From NCBI GenBank assembly GCA_030220185.1, contig JASPKZ010010215.1, forward strand, positions 55,332 to 119,331: a stretch of 64,000 nt of DNA. Direction: 5' to 3'. The translations under genes were made by a program, and so were the position numbers. The notes beneath the pieces were generated by a model, which was not told the origin of the DNA, did not search any database, and was given only the letters and a program-made list of their open reading frames with translations. The stretch comes from Diploptera punctata (lineage: Eukaryota > Arthropoda > Insecta > Blattodea > Blaberidae). This document shows, in pieces, positions 20,213-30,823 of the stretch (the stretch's first letter is position 1; every line of letters starts with the position of its first letter).

Positions 20213-20740
20213 TAAACTCAAATGTGGAAAATCATGCTACTATCAATATTACAGGGACTCTTGTCATCCCAACTTCCCTAAAAAAAGTTAAACTAATAAC
20301 ATATCAAACGGCTACTCTTCCAGTTACATGGATACGAAACATGGTCTCTTAATTTACGGAGAAACGATTAGGAGTATCTGATAATAAAGTTAAGACAATT
20401 TGGAGCAAAGCGAGACGAAACAGATAGAAGAATGAAGAAAACTTCGAAACGTTGAGCTGCATGATCTTTATGAGAAACCAAGATGTAATAAAAAAAAACA
20501 GTTAAGTCTCGCAGACTGCGATGGTCAGGGCATGCGGCGCGAATCGGGAATGAAATATCTGCATGGTGAAACTTTTATTGGGTATCCCAGTAGGTAGGCC
20601 AAAAATGTGATAGTAGATAACCATAATTTGAGGGAGGTGAATTATACAGAGTGTTTAGAAAATCTTAGCTCAGAATAGGAATGTACGAAGAGCTTATGTC
20701 AGCGCGGCTGTGAACCTATGGTTCGATAGTGCCAGTGAGA
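20213..20740 (+). mobile_element. LINE-A 3' fragment
   Basis: Colinear with LINE-A from 'acagggactcttgtc' through 'ttaagtctcgcagactgcg' to 'gttcgatagtgccagtgag'. Heavily mutated. Confidence 0.75.
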
Positions 20741-20898
20741 TAGCGTATTTAAACGTGTCGGATCGCAATGAAAATAAACCATGGACAACCTTAAGTCAAT
20801 AGGCCTAGATATTGTATAATTGATACAAACTTAAATAATAGGCCATCTAGTGATTAATTTTTCAAACGCTTTATTATATTAAGGATTAATCAAATTGT

Positions 20899-21217
20899 GT
20901 CCACCGCTGTGGTCTCGAGGAGCGTGCTGCCTTGTCACGCAGCGGGCCCGGGTTCGATCCCCGGTAGGGGCAGTTTTTCTGGGGTGAGGTTTTTGTCGGG
21001 GTTTTTCCTCACCTGTAAGACAAATGTCAGGAAAACTTTCAGGCCAAACGGTCCCGAAATCATATGGCCATCATCCTTATCATTATCATCCTTACCATTA
21101 TCATTATCATCATCATCCTTCACCGGTGTGGAAAGCAACGGGAAGCTACCACACCTACCACAATTCCCTAGTAAAGCTGAAAGCAGGACACCGCCTCGGT
21201 CAGAATTACTATGGATG
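20899..21217 (+). mobile_element. SINE-1a copy
   Basis: Complete head (GGTTCGATCCCCGG), body and a-type module to 'attactatggatgga'. AAATTGT occurs on both sides. The long ORFs over it are not genes. Confidence 0.88.
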
Positions 21218-21399
21218 GAATTAAATTGTAATACTACTCTCTTCCGACCGAGTTTTAGCGCTGGGAGGTAAGGTATGCTTGCCATTTCGGTGTACTACTC
21301 TTGCAAGTAGTTTCTTTTGTTCCTACAGCCGAGTCGGAAGGAAAGTATTATTCATTCACAAATATACAGTTTTCAGTTGCGCATACTGATTTCGCAAAT

Positions 21400-21800
21400 A
21401 GGGCGAATGTTTCGACGGCTTTATAAGGTTCTCGCAAGACCAATATTAAGATATGGTAGTGAAGCATGGACAATACGAAGAAGAGATGAAAGCCGAATAA
21501 CAGCAAATGAGATGCGATTTATGCGCCGAACAGCAGGCTACACAAAGTGGGACCATAAAAGAAAATGAGGAAATTATGGAAGAGTTGGATGTAGAACCCA
21601 TTCTTCTCCATATACACTACCAGAACAACTGGAAAGCCCATCTTCAACGAATGCCGTCTCATAGAATTCCAAAAGCCATACTTCGCTACTGCCCCCAAGG
21701 CAAAAGATCGCTGGGACGTCCAAAAAAGCGCTGGATGGAAAATTCCTCTTTGAGACCGTACAAGGCCACATGGCCTAATACTTGCAGGATTATGATGATG
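21400..21800 (+). mobile_element. LINE-C 3' end
   Basis: The translation in two frames gives KVLARPILRYGSEAWTIRRR, then ANEMRFMRRTAGYTKWDHK and RSLGRPKKRWM, ending 'gattatgatgatggtgatg'. One frameshift lies at about 21567. Closest relative in the window: 5928-6238. Confidence 0.8.
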
Positions 21801-22139
21801 GTGATGTTTTCAATATGATTGTACTTCCTTCCTTACTGGTTGTTTATCCAGTATCCATTTCCACAACACATTTTCAAGAAATTTGAGGCCAACTGGAACC
21901 TTTATAGATATTATAATAATTACACATATATTATAGGAACATTGTACGTTACCTTCCCCACAGCTACAACCTAAAAAGAATTAACATTTTTAGTTGATTA
22001 TCCACCGTGTATGGGTCTCAACTAACGTATAGTGCCCCCTGTTTATGATCTTTAGGATTTGTATTCCTTTTTACAATTGGTGGATAAATGGGGTATGAAC
22101 CCATTAGCTTGATTTAGCTTACTTTTCCTCTATAATTAT

Positions 22140-22420
22140 GTTTTAGTGTATGGTGCACAGGAATTTTTGATATTCACAATACATTGCGAAGAAGAAAACA
22201 TGGCGGTTGCTACTGAATTTTAATTTCGAATTCAGATAAATCCTCCATTTTAATGGATGGATTTCATTTTTTTTTCGATAATGCCTTCCTCGCTTTATTT
22301 TAATAACATATACTGAGTTTCGTTGCGAAACATCGAAAATTGCGATCCCTAGAGCGATTTAAACATTTTGTTTCAGTTCAACTCCTATACCTAATGTAGC
22401 CTGTCGCTTCTGGATGCGTC
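22140..22420 (+). repeat. Z repeat fragment
   Basis: 'aaaacatggcggttgct', 'gagtttcgttgcgaaac' and 'gaaaattgcgatccctagag' match 32490-32680. Confidence 0.7.
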
Positions 22421-22544
22421 TTTTACTCCAATCTCATTCCTTAATTCCCCATTTGTATATTGTCTTCAGTTTCATTCCTAATATTTTTTCTCACCTTTCC
22501 TCTAGCCTATCTGTACCAGCATATATGTATAACTTTTATAGGAA

Positions 22545-22795
22545 AAAATTACCATGAGGTTTAATTTACTATTTTAATTAAATTTCCTTATACATCACTT
22601 CGTATCCAGTCTTGTAATTATACCGGTTTCCAAACCTAGGTGGTTTCATCTTCAGTAGTATCTCGACCGATGTTATGTCGTTCATGAGAACTGCTTCTTA
22701 CTCCCTCTCGAGGCATTACTGAAGATGAAATCACCTAGGTTTGAAACAGGAGAAATAGAAGACTTGATATGAGAAGTATAAAGAATTTTCATTTT
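22545..22795. repeat. Foldback palindrome FB-9
   Basis: 'cctaggtggtttcatcttca' and its near-complement 'tgaagatgaaatcacctagg' face each other. The left flank has 'accatgaggtttaattta'. CTGAAGATG followed by a stem and GAAAC is present. 'gatgttatgtcgttcatgag' is shared with FB-1. Confidence 0.75.
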
Positions 22796-22825
22796 TAGAA
22801 TTTTATAGGCCTATATATATATAAT

Positions 22826-23165
22826 GTCCAGCCACCGTAGCCGAGAGTTAAGGCAAGATGCCTCGGTGCAGAGCTACGGGATTTGCGCTGGTTCGGGTCT
22901 CCATGGGGAGGAAGAAATTTTCCCATGGAATTTCGGTCAGTATGGCACCCCACCCAGCATCGTGAGGATTTGGGTAGCTGCAAAAGTAGCGGCTCCAGGT
23001 TGAAAAAAACCAATATAACGGCTGGGAACCGACAATCTGACCACATGTCACCCCTACACTGGCTGGGTGATCGTCTACCTCTATAATTGACACATGTACT
23101 GTGAGGCCTGCAGCCGGATATGATAGGGCCAAGGGCCGTTTAAGCCTGTAGTGCCGTGCGTGTGT
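22826..23165 (+). mobile_element. SINE-3 copy
   Basis: Head GCCGTAGCCGAGAGTTAAGG with 'ctggttcgggtctcc' (B box), body 'cccatggaatttcggtcag', end 'gggccaagggccgtttaag'. Confidence 0.85.
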
Positions 23166-23169
23166 TTAT

Positions 23170-23545
23170 ATTATAACTTGCTGCCACAATCGAAACTCTA
23201 ATTGATGGCCGTCTGAACATAAGCTCTACATACTGAACTAACTTAGCTAATCTTTTCCAATCATACCCTGTATAATATACTTCCTTAAATCAAGTTTAAT
23301 CCTGTTCTCCAACCTCATCTTGGTTACCTACTAGGTGCTTTCCATTCTGGTTTTTCTACAAGGACATTCCAAGTCCGTTTTTCATTCCTCACTCGTGCCA
23401 CATGTCCTGCCCATCGCAGCCTACATGACTTAAATGTTGTTATTACATCAGAATCCTATAAAGATCATGTAGTTCACTGTTATGTAGTCTTTCGCCTGTC
23501 TGTCCACCTTTCTTTGATCCAAAATTTCTCCAAAGAACAATCTGT
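23170..23545 (-). mobile_element. LINE-A 3' fragment
   Basis: Minus strand matches LINE-A from the RDE-GEW region to the 3' end near 'actatcgaac'; the (TAAG) tail is lost. Abuts a SINE-1a. Confidence 0.7.
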
Positions 23546-23836
23546 ATATATCCATCCATCCATAGTAATTCTGCCCGAGGGCAGGTCTTTCACCGCATTC
23601 ATAGCATTTTCATGCTATGCTTTCCAGCTTTTCTAGGGAATTATAGATGTGGTAGCTTACCGTTGCTTTCCACACCGGTGAAGGATGATGATGGTAAGGA
23701 TAAGGCCATATGATTTCGGGGACCGTTTGGGCCTTAAAGTTTTCCTGACATTTGTCTTACAGGTGAGGAAAAACCCCGATAAAACTCACCCAGAAAACTG
23801 CCCCGACGGGGATCGAAACCCGGGCCGCTGACAGCG
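23546..23836 (-). mobile_element. SINE-1a copy, head truncated
   Basis: a-type 3' module at the left ('tccatccatagtaattctgc'), body, then B box CGGGTTTCGATCCCC on minus; the 5' end is lost near 23836. Confidence 0.8.
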
Positions 23837-23851
23837 TAACAAAGATAGATT

Positions 23852-23859
23852 ATATAATA

Positions 23860-23896
<37 letters not shown>
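23852..23896. repeat. (AT)n microsatellite
   Basis: Alternating AT run adjoining a SINE-1a. Confidence 0.9.
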
Positions 23897-23900
<4 letters not shown>

Positions 23901-24041
23901 TAGTTATTTATTTATTTATTTTTTTGTAAGTTTTGTGTCTAATGAATAGAGTCGGTGAAGATCTGGGAGAAAAAAAAGTTTTCATGAGAACGACTTCAAT
24001 AGCTTCATTCTTTCAGAATTCGCAAACAATATCGCGATGTT

Positions 24042-24352
24042 TGTCCCACGCCGTAGCCGTGTAATTTAAGGCACGATGCCTTGCCGCAGAGCTACTGGAC
24101 TTGCACTGGTTCGTGTCTCCATTAGGGAACATGTTTTCTCATGGAATTTCCGCCAATTTGGGACCAGTGCCCATCCAGCATCGTAACCAATTACCTTAAG
24201 TAGCGGCTCCATGTTGAGAAACCAGTTTTGTAACGGCGGGTGGACCCGACATTCTGACACATGTCCCACTATAACTGCTACCTTTTGATACACAAATGGG
24301 ATGTGAGGCCAGTAATCGGTTGATGGCCAAAGGCCTTAGTCCAGTTGTGCGG
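24042..24352 (+). mobile_element. SINE-3 copy, diverged
   Basis: 'gccgtagccgtgtaatttaagg' as A-box relic (seen within 24050-24073), 'cactggttcgtgtctcc', 'catggaatttccgccaat' and a 'tggccaaaggccttag' end. Confidence 0.75.
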
Positions 24353-24373
24353 TGGAGTCAGGATCCATATTTA

Positions 24374-24690
24374 GTCCACCTGTTGTAGTCTCGAGGTATC
24401 GTGTGCCTTGTCACTCAGCGGGCCCGGGTTCGATTCCCGGTCGGGACAAGTTCCTGGGTGAGTATTTTTCGGGGTTTTCCTCACCTGTAAGACAAATATC
24501 AGGAAGCTTATGGCCCAAACGGTCCCCGAAAATCATCCGGCCATCATCATCCTTATCATTGTCATCATCATTCCACCGGTGTGGAAAGCAACAGAAAGCT
24601 ACAACACCTATAATTCTCTAGTAAAACTGCAAAGCATATCATGAAAATTTTATGATTGTAGTTAAAGTCCTGCCCTCCGCAGAATTACTA
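24374..24690 (+). mobile_element. SINE-1a copy
   Basis: Head GTCCACCTGTTGTAGTCTC, B box GGTTCGATTCCCGG, a-type module ending 'cagaattactatagaat'. Confidence 0.82.
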
Positions 24691-24714
24691 TAGAATAGAA
24701 CACGAATAGAATAT

Positions 24715-25650
24715 AACTTGCTGCCACTATCGAACCTGTAGGTTGAAGGCCTTGTGGACATAAGCTCTCGTATATTACTATCCTGTGCTAATGTTTTTCT
24801 TTCATCCCTGTATAATCTACTTCCTCAAATCGTGTTTAGTATTATTTTCCCACCTCATTCTGGCCTACCTATTGGGCGCTTTCCCTCTGGTTTTCGTACA
24901 GTGAGTTTCCAAACCTTCTTTCATTGCCCATACGTGCCACATGTAGACTCTATACCCATCGGAGTATATAAGACTTCTTCTTAACTATTCTATGTATCTA
25001 CTTTCCGTAGGCTCAACTGTTAAGTATCTTCTCCATTCGCCTGTCTCTTCATCTCTCTTTGATCCAAAAAGCTTCCTTCTTCTTCTTCTTCTTCGGCTTT
25101 CCCCACTTATAGGTTTGCCGTCTTCAGTTTCCATTTATCTCTATCATTCCAATCTCCCCTTCCAAATTCCTATCCTCCATTATTTCTGGACGTAGGTTTT
25201 CCATTTACATCTTGGTCTGCCACGTTTATTCTTCCAGGGGGGGGACCATTGGTATATATTTTTTGGCCATCTTTCATTTTTCATTCTTTGTACATGGCCA
25301 TACCATTAAGCGTTTGATTTCAATCCTCTTAACAACAGATAGATGTGGTGACATTCATTCTCTCCAAAGGAATTCATTTCTTATATTATCTTGTCTTGTT
25401 TCTTGGGGCTTCTTCTAAAATAATCAAATTCAACTATTCTAATTTATTCTTTTGTAATTCCATTGATCAAGTTTCACTTCCATATGACAAAATATTCTGT
25501 ATTATGCTCTTATAAATTTTCATTTTAGTTTCCTTTGTAATATTTTTGTTCCAAATTACTCCATGTAATGTCTTAGTTGCATTTTTGCCATTGCAATTTT
25601 AGTATGTACATCTCTCTCACCAAAAAGCTTCCTAAGAACTTTAATCTCAT
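24715..25650 (-). mobile_element. LINE-A fragment interrupted by LINE-E
   Basis: 24715-25077 and 25622-25650 together continue one minus-strand LINE-A (VLRKLF, then GSKRDEETGEW). The join is broken by a LINE-E insertion with AAAAAGCTTCCT on both sides (25066-25077, 25622-25633). Its 5' side runs into a minisatellite. Confidence 0.82.
25078..25621 (-). mobile_element. LINE-E 3' end inserted in LINE-A
   Basis: Minus strand shows WYGHVQRM, a KRGRPRCKWK basic motif and a (GAA)n tail at the left end. 12-bp target duplications flank it. The 5' truncation fits target-primed reverse transcription. Confidence 0.82.
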
Positions 25651-26283
25651 ATATAAATATCTCAATTTTGTTCACGTTCATGTTTTGTGTTTACTAGATA
25701 GGATCTCAATTTTTTCACGTTCATTGTTTTGTGTTTACTAGATAGGATCTCAATTTTGTTCACGTTCATTGTTTTGTGTTTACTAGATAGGATCTCAATT
25801 TTGTTCACGTTCATTGTTTTGTGTTTACTAGATAGGATCTCAATTTGTTGCGTTCATTATTTTGTGTTACTAGATAGGATCTCAATTTTGTTCACGTTCA
25901 TGTTTGTGTTTACTAGATAGGATCTCAATTTTATTCACGTTCATTGTTTTGTGTTACTAGATAGGATCTCAATTTTGTTCACGTTCATTGTTTTGTGTTT
26001 ACTAGATAGGATCTCAATTTTATTCACGTTCATTGTTTTGTGTTTACTAGATAGGATCTCAATTTTGTTCACGTCCATTGTTTTGTGTTTACTAGATAGG
26101 ATCTCAATTTTGTTCACGTTCATTGTTTTGTGTTTACTAGATAGGATCTCAATTTTGTTCACGTTCATTGTTTTGTGTTTACTAGATAGGATCTCAATTT
26201 TGTTCACGTCATTGTTTTGTGTTTACTAGATAGGATCTCAATTTTGTTCACGTTCATTGTTTTGTGTTTACTAGATAGGATCG
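25651..26283. repeat. 45-bp minisatellite, about 14 copies
   Basis: The unit is built on 'gatctcaattttgttcacgt' then 'tcattgttttgtg' and 'tttactagatag'. Because 45 is divisible by three and the unit has few stops, it reads open in one frame on each strand (repeats of LLDRISILFT or NKIEILSSKHK). A few copies have 1-3 nt deletions that shift frame, and no start context or splice signal is seen, so coding is doubtful. Confidence 0.92.
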
Positions 26284-26473
26284 GTGAAGATTCTGTGATA
26301 TTTTTCATAAATGTTTTCATAAAAACAGCTATCGAAAAGCACCAGTGTGGCGCCAGACTTAACTCCTCCCCATCTGATGGGATGATTCACTATCAACATT
26401 ACCACATGCCTTCTCAACATATGTACTGTAGAGAGGTTTGCAATTTATTGGAGGAATCTTGTGCACTATCTGC

Positions 26474-26476
<3 letters not shown>

Positions 26477-26502
<26 letters not shown>
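26477..26502. repeat. (AT)n microsatellite
   Basis: Alternating AT run at the 3' end of a SINE-like unit. Confidence 0.9.
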
Positions 26503-26504
<2 letters not shown>

Positions 26505-26506
<2 letters not shown>

Positions 26507-26815
26507 CTTCAACTCGTGTCCAACTCAGAGTCGGGTCGAGGAATGTGATGAACCCCCTATATATAGAGGTCTGTGAGTGACAAGGGTGCCGACCGACCAC
26601 TCCTGACGCACTATCACAGTGGCAGATGAACAAAATGAAATAGATGAGATGAGTATGGAGAAATTGGTGGCAGGGGAAAACCGGAAGAAAACCCCGAGAA
26701 AAAACCTGCTCAAGCTCCGTTTCGTCCACCACGAAACCTCGTGAAGAGACCGAGACTCGATTTCGGGACCCTAGGGGTGAGTTGCGAGCGTCTAACCGGT
26801 TTGCCCCACGGACCC
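26505..26815 (-). mobile_element. SINE-5, tRNA-like head
   Basis: On minus, GTGGGTCCGTGGGGCAAACC then GGTTAGACGCTCGC and GAAATCGAGTCTCGGTC look like a diverged tRNA head; the body ends at an (AT)n run. Only one copy in the window, so the family status is inferred. Confidence 0.45.
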
Positions 26816-27090
26816 ACCCTGCCTGTCACGCAGTGGGCCCGGGTTCGATCCCGATCGGGGCAGTTTTTCTGGGTGAGGTTTTTATCGGGGGTTTTCCTCA
26901 CCTGTAAGACAAATGCCTGAAAAACTTTAAGGCCCAAATGGTCCCCGAAATGGCCATCATCATCATCCTTCACCGGGTGTGGAAACAACGGGAAGCTACC
27001 ACACCTACAATTTCCTAGTAAAGCTGCATGGATAACATGAAAATGTTATGCTTGCAGTGAAGGACCTGACTTGGGGCAGAATTACTATGG
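26816..27090 (+). mobile_element. SINE-1a copy, 5' truncated
   Basis: Begins inside the head (CACGCAGTGGGCCCGGG), with B box, body and a-type module to 'actatggatgga'. Confidence 0.82.
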
Positions 27091-27094
27091 ATGG

Positions 27095-27145
<51 letters not shown>

Positions 27146-27146
27146 G
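27091..27146. repeat. (TA)n(CA)n microsatellite
   Basis: Compound dinucleotide run after a SINE-1a end. Confidence 0.9.
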
Positions 27147-27218
27147 ATTTTCATGTTTACACATATTTATGTGCCTAAAATTTTATTTTCCTTCTCCACT
27201 CGTTCCTTTTATGCTTTT

Positions 27219-27520
27219 AAAGTAAAGTGATCCCACTACAGGTCTCAGGAGGCCCTTGGGGTAGTAGGAGGTTAAGGTTCCCACTTTTCTGGACAATCGG
27301 CACTTGATATCAAGCCGGGTTGTCAGCCCTGCGTGACGGCCGCCTTTACCCCCAGAATAAGCGTCTGGTACTCATTTCCGTTAGAGGCTGAGTCGACCTC
27401 AGGGCCATAGTGCCGCCAGAAGGTTTGGGTTAGTTTAAAAATCCTGACCCCACCGGGATTTGAACCCTCGACTTCCGGCTTGTAGTGCAGTGCCTGAACC
27501 ACTACGCTACGGCGTGCCCC
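27219..27520 (-). mobile_element. SINE-2 copy with 11-bp target duplication
   Basis: TTTATGCTTTT at 27208-27218 and 27521-27531. Head at the right end on the minus strand (GTAGCGTAGTGGTTCAGGCA), tail 'aagtaaagtgatcccac' at the left. Confidence 0.88.
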
Positions 27521-27664
27521 TTTATGCTTTTTAAGATTGTTAATTTTTAAGATGATTAGGAAGCTGGTCTGATGCATTCAGCTGGACGAGCTGAACCCAA
27601 GTTTTTTAAAGAGGCTGTTACTCCTCCCCCTCACTCTTTTCCAACCTGGCTTTGGCTGGTTATA

Positions 27665-28500
27665 CAGTAAAGCTTGTTTAATCCGGAACGTGAATAATAC
27701 GGAAATCTGTCCAATGTGAACAAATTTATTGGTCCCGACGAAATAATAGTATTTTACGTGTATTTAATCTGCATAAAACGGAATCTGTCCAACGCGGAAA
27801 CGGAAGGATATTTCTACACAAGTCATGAAAAAAATTATAAAGCGGAAAGACAGAGAAATAAATTAGTTTCCACTTCATTGAATTCCCGTTAGGCCAAGAA
27901 AACAATAAGGAATGATTCCTGCCGTCGGGTGAAGTAGAGATTCTACCTGTAGCTGAAATTTTCTTTCGCCTCACTGCACACCCGTTATGCGAAATACAGA
28001 TACCTGTCTTACATATAACCATTGCACGGTAAAGTCTTAAATTAGTTTAAGTTCTGAAATTGATCTTTCACAGGTAGCGTTCTGAATTTGCGGAATAAAA
28101 AATGGCTAAAACGTATGTTATCATTTGTCATTAAACGAAAAAGTAAAAGTAATTGAAGATAAATCTCCCAAATTCCGGACCGATTCTCCAAATCAAGCTC
28201 TAACTGTGGTTAAACCCCTTGGGAGTAACGATTTCAAGGCATATTCAGGTTGGCTGGACAGTTTTAAAAGACGACACAATATAGTGTGGAATAAAATTTG
28301 CGGGGAATCAAAGGATATTGACGAAAGTGTAGTTAGTGAGTGGAGACCGAAACTGCATACTTCAATTTCAGGATACGCTCATAAGAGACATTTTTAACGC
28401 TGACGAAACGAGACTTTTTTCGCGCGTTACCTCCGAAGTTGCTCGGCCGTACCATACTTCCCTTTTTAACGGCAACGGAACTACAATTAATCCCAGGTAC
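27665..28500 (+). pseudogene. Tigger/pogo-type DNA transposon remnant
   Basis: Starts CAGTAAAGCTTGTTTAATCC after a TA, like a Tigger terminal repeat. Around 28125-28397 the frame reads LNEKVKVIED, FKAYSGWLDSFKRRHNI and KICGESKDID, the psq/CENP-B HTH region. A shift at about 28380 leads to IFNADETRLF, the start of the DDE domain. Most of the N-terminal HTH and nearly all of the DDE domain are missing; a LINE-A begins right after. Not functional. Confidence 0.8.
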
Positions 28501-28527
28501 CTAAAGTACACATACGGTACCCTATAT

Positions 28528-28645
<118 letters not shown>

Positions 28646-28821
28646 TGGCACTATCGAACCCATAGGTTCATGGCCGCACGGACATACGCTCTCCATACAT
28701 CCCTATCCTGAGCTAATCCTTTCCAATCATTCCCTGTATAATCTACTTCCCTCAAATCATAGTTAGTTATTTTCCCACCTCATTCTTGGTCTACTAACTG
28801 GGCGTCTTCCCTCTGGCTTTC

Positions 28822-30303
28822 CTACAAGAAGCTTCCATGCAAGTCTTCATTCCCCATACGTGCAACATGTCCTGCCCATCGCAGTCTACGAGACTTAACT
28901 GTTCTTATTATATCTGGCTTCCTATAAAGACCATGTAGTTCATTGTTATGTAGTCTTCTCCATTCACCTGTCTGTTCATCTCTCTTTGGTCCAAAAATTT
29001 TCCTAAGTACGTTATTCTCAAATACTTTTAATCTCCTTTCCTCCCTTAAAGTAAGAGTCCATGTTTCGTACCCATATAATATAACTGTTAGAATAATAGT
29101 TTTATATATTTTCAGTTTAACGTTTTTTGAAAGGAGTTGGGACATCAAGAGTCTCTGCAATGCATAATAGCACGCATTTCCAGAATTGAGCCTATGTTTA
29201 ATTTCTTTGTGCATCTCATTCCTATTTGTGATTATTGTTCCTAGGTATTTGAATTCAGCCACTTCCTCAAAATTTCCCTCATTTGTCATTAGCTGTCCAG
29301 TTCCATTATATAATGAATTTCTACGTGTGACCATATATTTAGTTTTATTGATATTTACTTCCAATCCTAATTTCTTAGTGTTACTCAATAGTGTGTGCGT
29401 GTTGGCCTTTAGTATCTCCTCGCTATCGGCCAGTAGTACTACATCATCAGCATAAACTAACAGCTTATTAATACCATTGAGTTGTAGGCCTTCCTCATTC
29501 TCCAAAGATTTAATGGCATGCTCTAGTACAAAATTAAATAGTGGAGGAGATAGTGCATCTCCTTGCTTCAACTCATTCTGGATTTCAAAAGTGTCCGAAA
29601 ACTGTTTGCCTACACGCACCCTACTCTTTGTGCCATTTAGACACATTCGTATAAGTCTAACTAACTTTTTAGGAATTCCGAACTCCAGCAGGATACTATA
29701 TAACTTCTCACTCTTAATTGAATCATATGCTTTTTTGAAGTCTACATATAGTTGATGTACAGTACCATTATATTCCCATTTCTTTTCTAAAATCTGTCTT
29801 ATACTAAAAATCTGATCTGTTGTAGACCTGTTTCTTCTAAATGCACATTGATGATCTCCTAGAATGTCATCAATATAGGGAGTAAGTCTGCTTACTAATA
29901 TATTTGTTAGAATTTTGTACGAAGTTGAAAGTAATGAGATGCCCCTGTAGTTGTTGCAATCTGTTTTATCTCCTTTCTTATAAATTGGTACGATAATTGA
30001 TTCCTTCCATTCGTCTGGAAGAGCTTCTTTTTTCCAAGTCATACTAAGCAACCAGCGTATCTTGTCCATCAATTTTTCTCCCCCTGATTTTATCAATTCT
30101 TCTGGGATCTCATCTGAACCTGATGCTTTATGCATCTTCAATTTTTCAATCACCATTTCAACCTCTAATGCACTTGGCTCTGCGACTAGCATTTCTGCTG
30201 TCTGTAAATTATCCTCCTCAATGCCCTGTTCTGTATGTACATTTAATAGCTGATTAAAGTAACTTTCCCATCTATTTAATATACTCCTGGAATCTGCAAT
30301 CAT
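28822..30303 (-). CDS. Reverse transcriptase of LINE-A (partial)
   Basis: 493 codons. RT motifs in order: DEIPEELIK (64-72), NNYRGISLLS (117-126), catalytic VDFKKAYDS (187-195), LKQGDALSP (245-253), and the YADDVVLL active site (284-291). Then comes the C-terminal tail with YGYETWTLTLREE, FGPKRDEQTGEWRRLH and LRWAGHVARMGNE. After that the frame shifts compared with sister copies at 53391-53741 and 54808-55206, which continue with GKPEGKRPVGRPRMRWE. All catalytic aspartates remain. The N-terminal endonuclease is absent (5' truncation). The enzyme would prime on nicked target DNA. It is the only long intact ORF in the window; activity is unlikely given the truncation and the upstream stop. Confidence 0.92.
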   Translation of the reverse strand: MIADSRSILNRWESYFNQLLNVHTEQGIEEDNLQTAEMLVAEPSALEVEMVIEKLKMHKASGSDEIPEELIKSGGEKLMDKIRWLLSMTWKKEALPDEWKESIIVPIYKKGDKTDCNNYRGISLLSTSYKILTNILVSRLTPYIDDILGDHQCAFRRNRSTTDQIFSIRQILEKKWEYNGTVHQLYVDFKKAYDSIKSEKLYSILLEFGIPKKLVRLIRMCLNGTKSRVRVGKQFSDTFEIQNELKQGDALSPPLFNFVLEHAIKSLENEEGLQLNGINKLLVYADDVVLLADSEEILKANTHTLLSNTKKLGLEVNINKTKYMVTRRNSLYNGTGQLMTNEGNFEEVAEFKYLGTIITNRNEMHKEIKHRLNSGNACYYALQRLLMSQLLSKNVKLKIYKTIILTVILYGYETWTLTLREERRLKVFENNVLRKIFGPKRDEQTGEWRRLHNNELHGLYRKPDIIRTVKSRRLRWAGHVARMGNEDLHGSFL

Positions 30304-30513
30304 ATCCCCATTTTCATTCCGAATTATGTTTGTTCTAGCCTGAAATCATTTCTTCTCTATACTAATTCCTTGATATAATTCTCTAATGTTCCTATTTTTT
30401 GCATTCATTTCAAGATCATTAATCTTCTCTCTCAAATATTCCCTATTTTTACTCTTGGTAACTTGGTGGTTTCCCGTCTAATAGTACCCAATTGCTCTAA
30501 ATTTACCTCATTA

Positions 30514-30823
30514 AGTAAAGTGATTCCACTACAGACCCGGAGGCCCTTGGGGTAGTTGGAGGTTAAGGCTCCCACTTTTTCTAGACAATCGACACTTTAT
30601 GTCAGCCGGGTTGTCAGTCCTGCGTGACGGCCGCCTTTACCCCCAGAACAAGCGTCTGGTACTCATTTCGGTTAGAGGCTGAGTCGACCCCAGGGCCATA
30701 GAGCCGCCAGAGGGTTTGGGTCAGTTTAAAAATCCTGACCCCAACGGGACTTGAACCCTCGACCCTCCGGCTTGTAGCTCAGTGCCTTAACCCACTACGC
30801 TACGGCGTGCCCCTAAAGTAAAG
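30514..30823 (-). mobile_element. SINE-2 copy, first of a tandem pair
   Basis: Full length on minus, head GTAGCGTAGTGGGTTAAGGC. Directly followed by a second copy in the same orientation. Confidence 0.85.

Noticed and set aside
20935..21285. 116- to 124-codon ORFs on both strands
   Set aside because: They lie across a SINE-1a copy; the same sequence recurs many times with broken frames.
25941..26229. Repeat-protein genes on both strands
   Set aside because: Frame is a consequence of a 45-bp unit; copies with small deletions break it, and no promoter or start context is seen.
25651..26283. CRISPR array
   Set aside because: Repeats are contiguous without unique spacers and the genome is eukaryotic; it is a minisatellite.
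29186..29755. Plus-strand ORFs of 89-92 codons
   Set aside because: Antisense shadows of the LINE-A reverse transcriptase.
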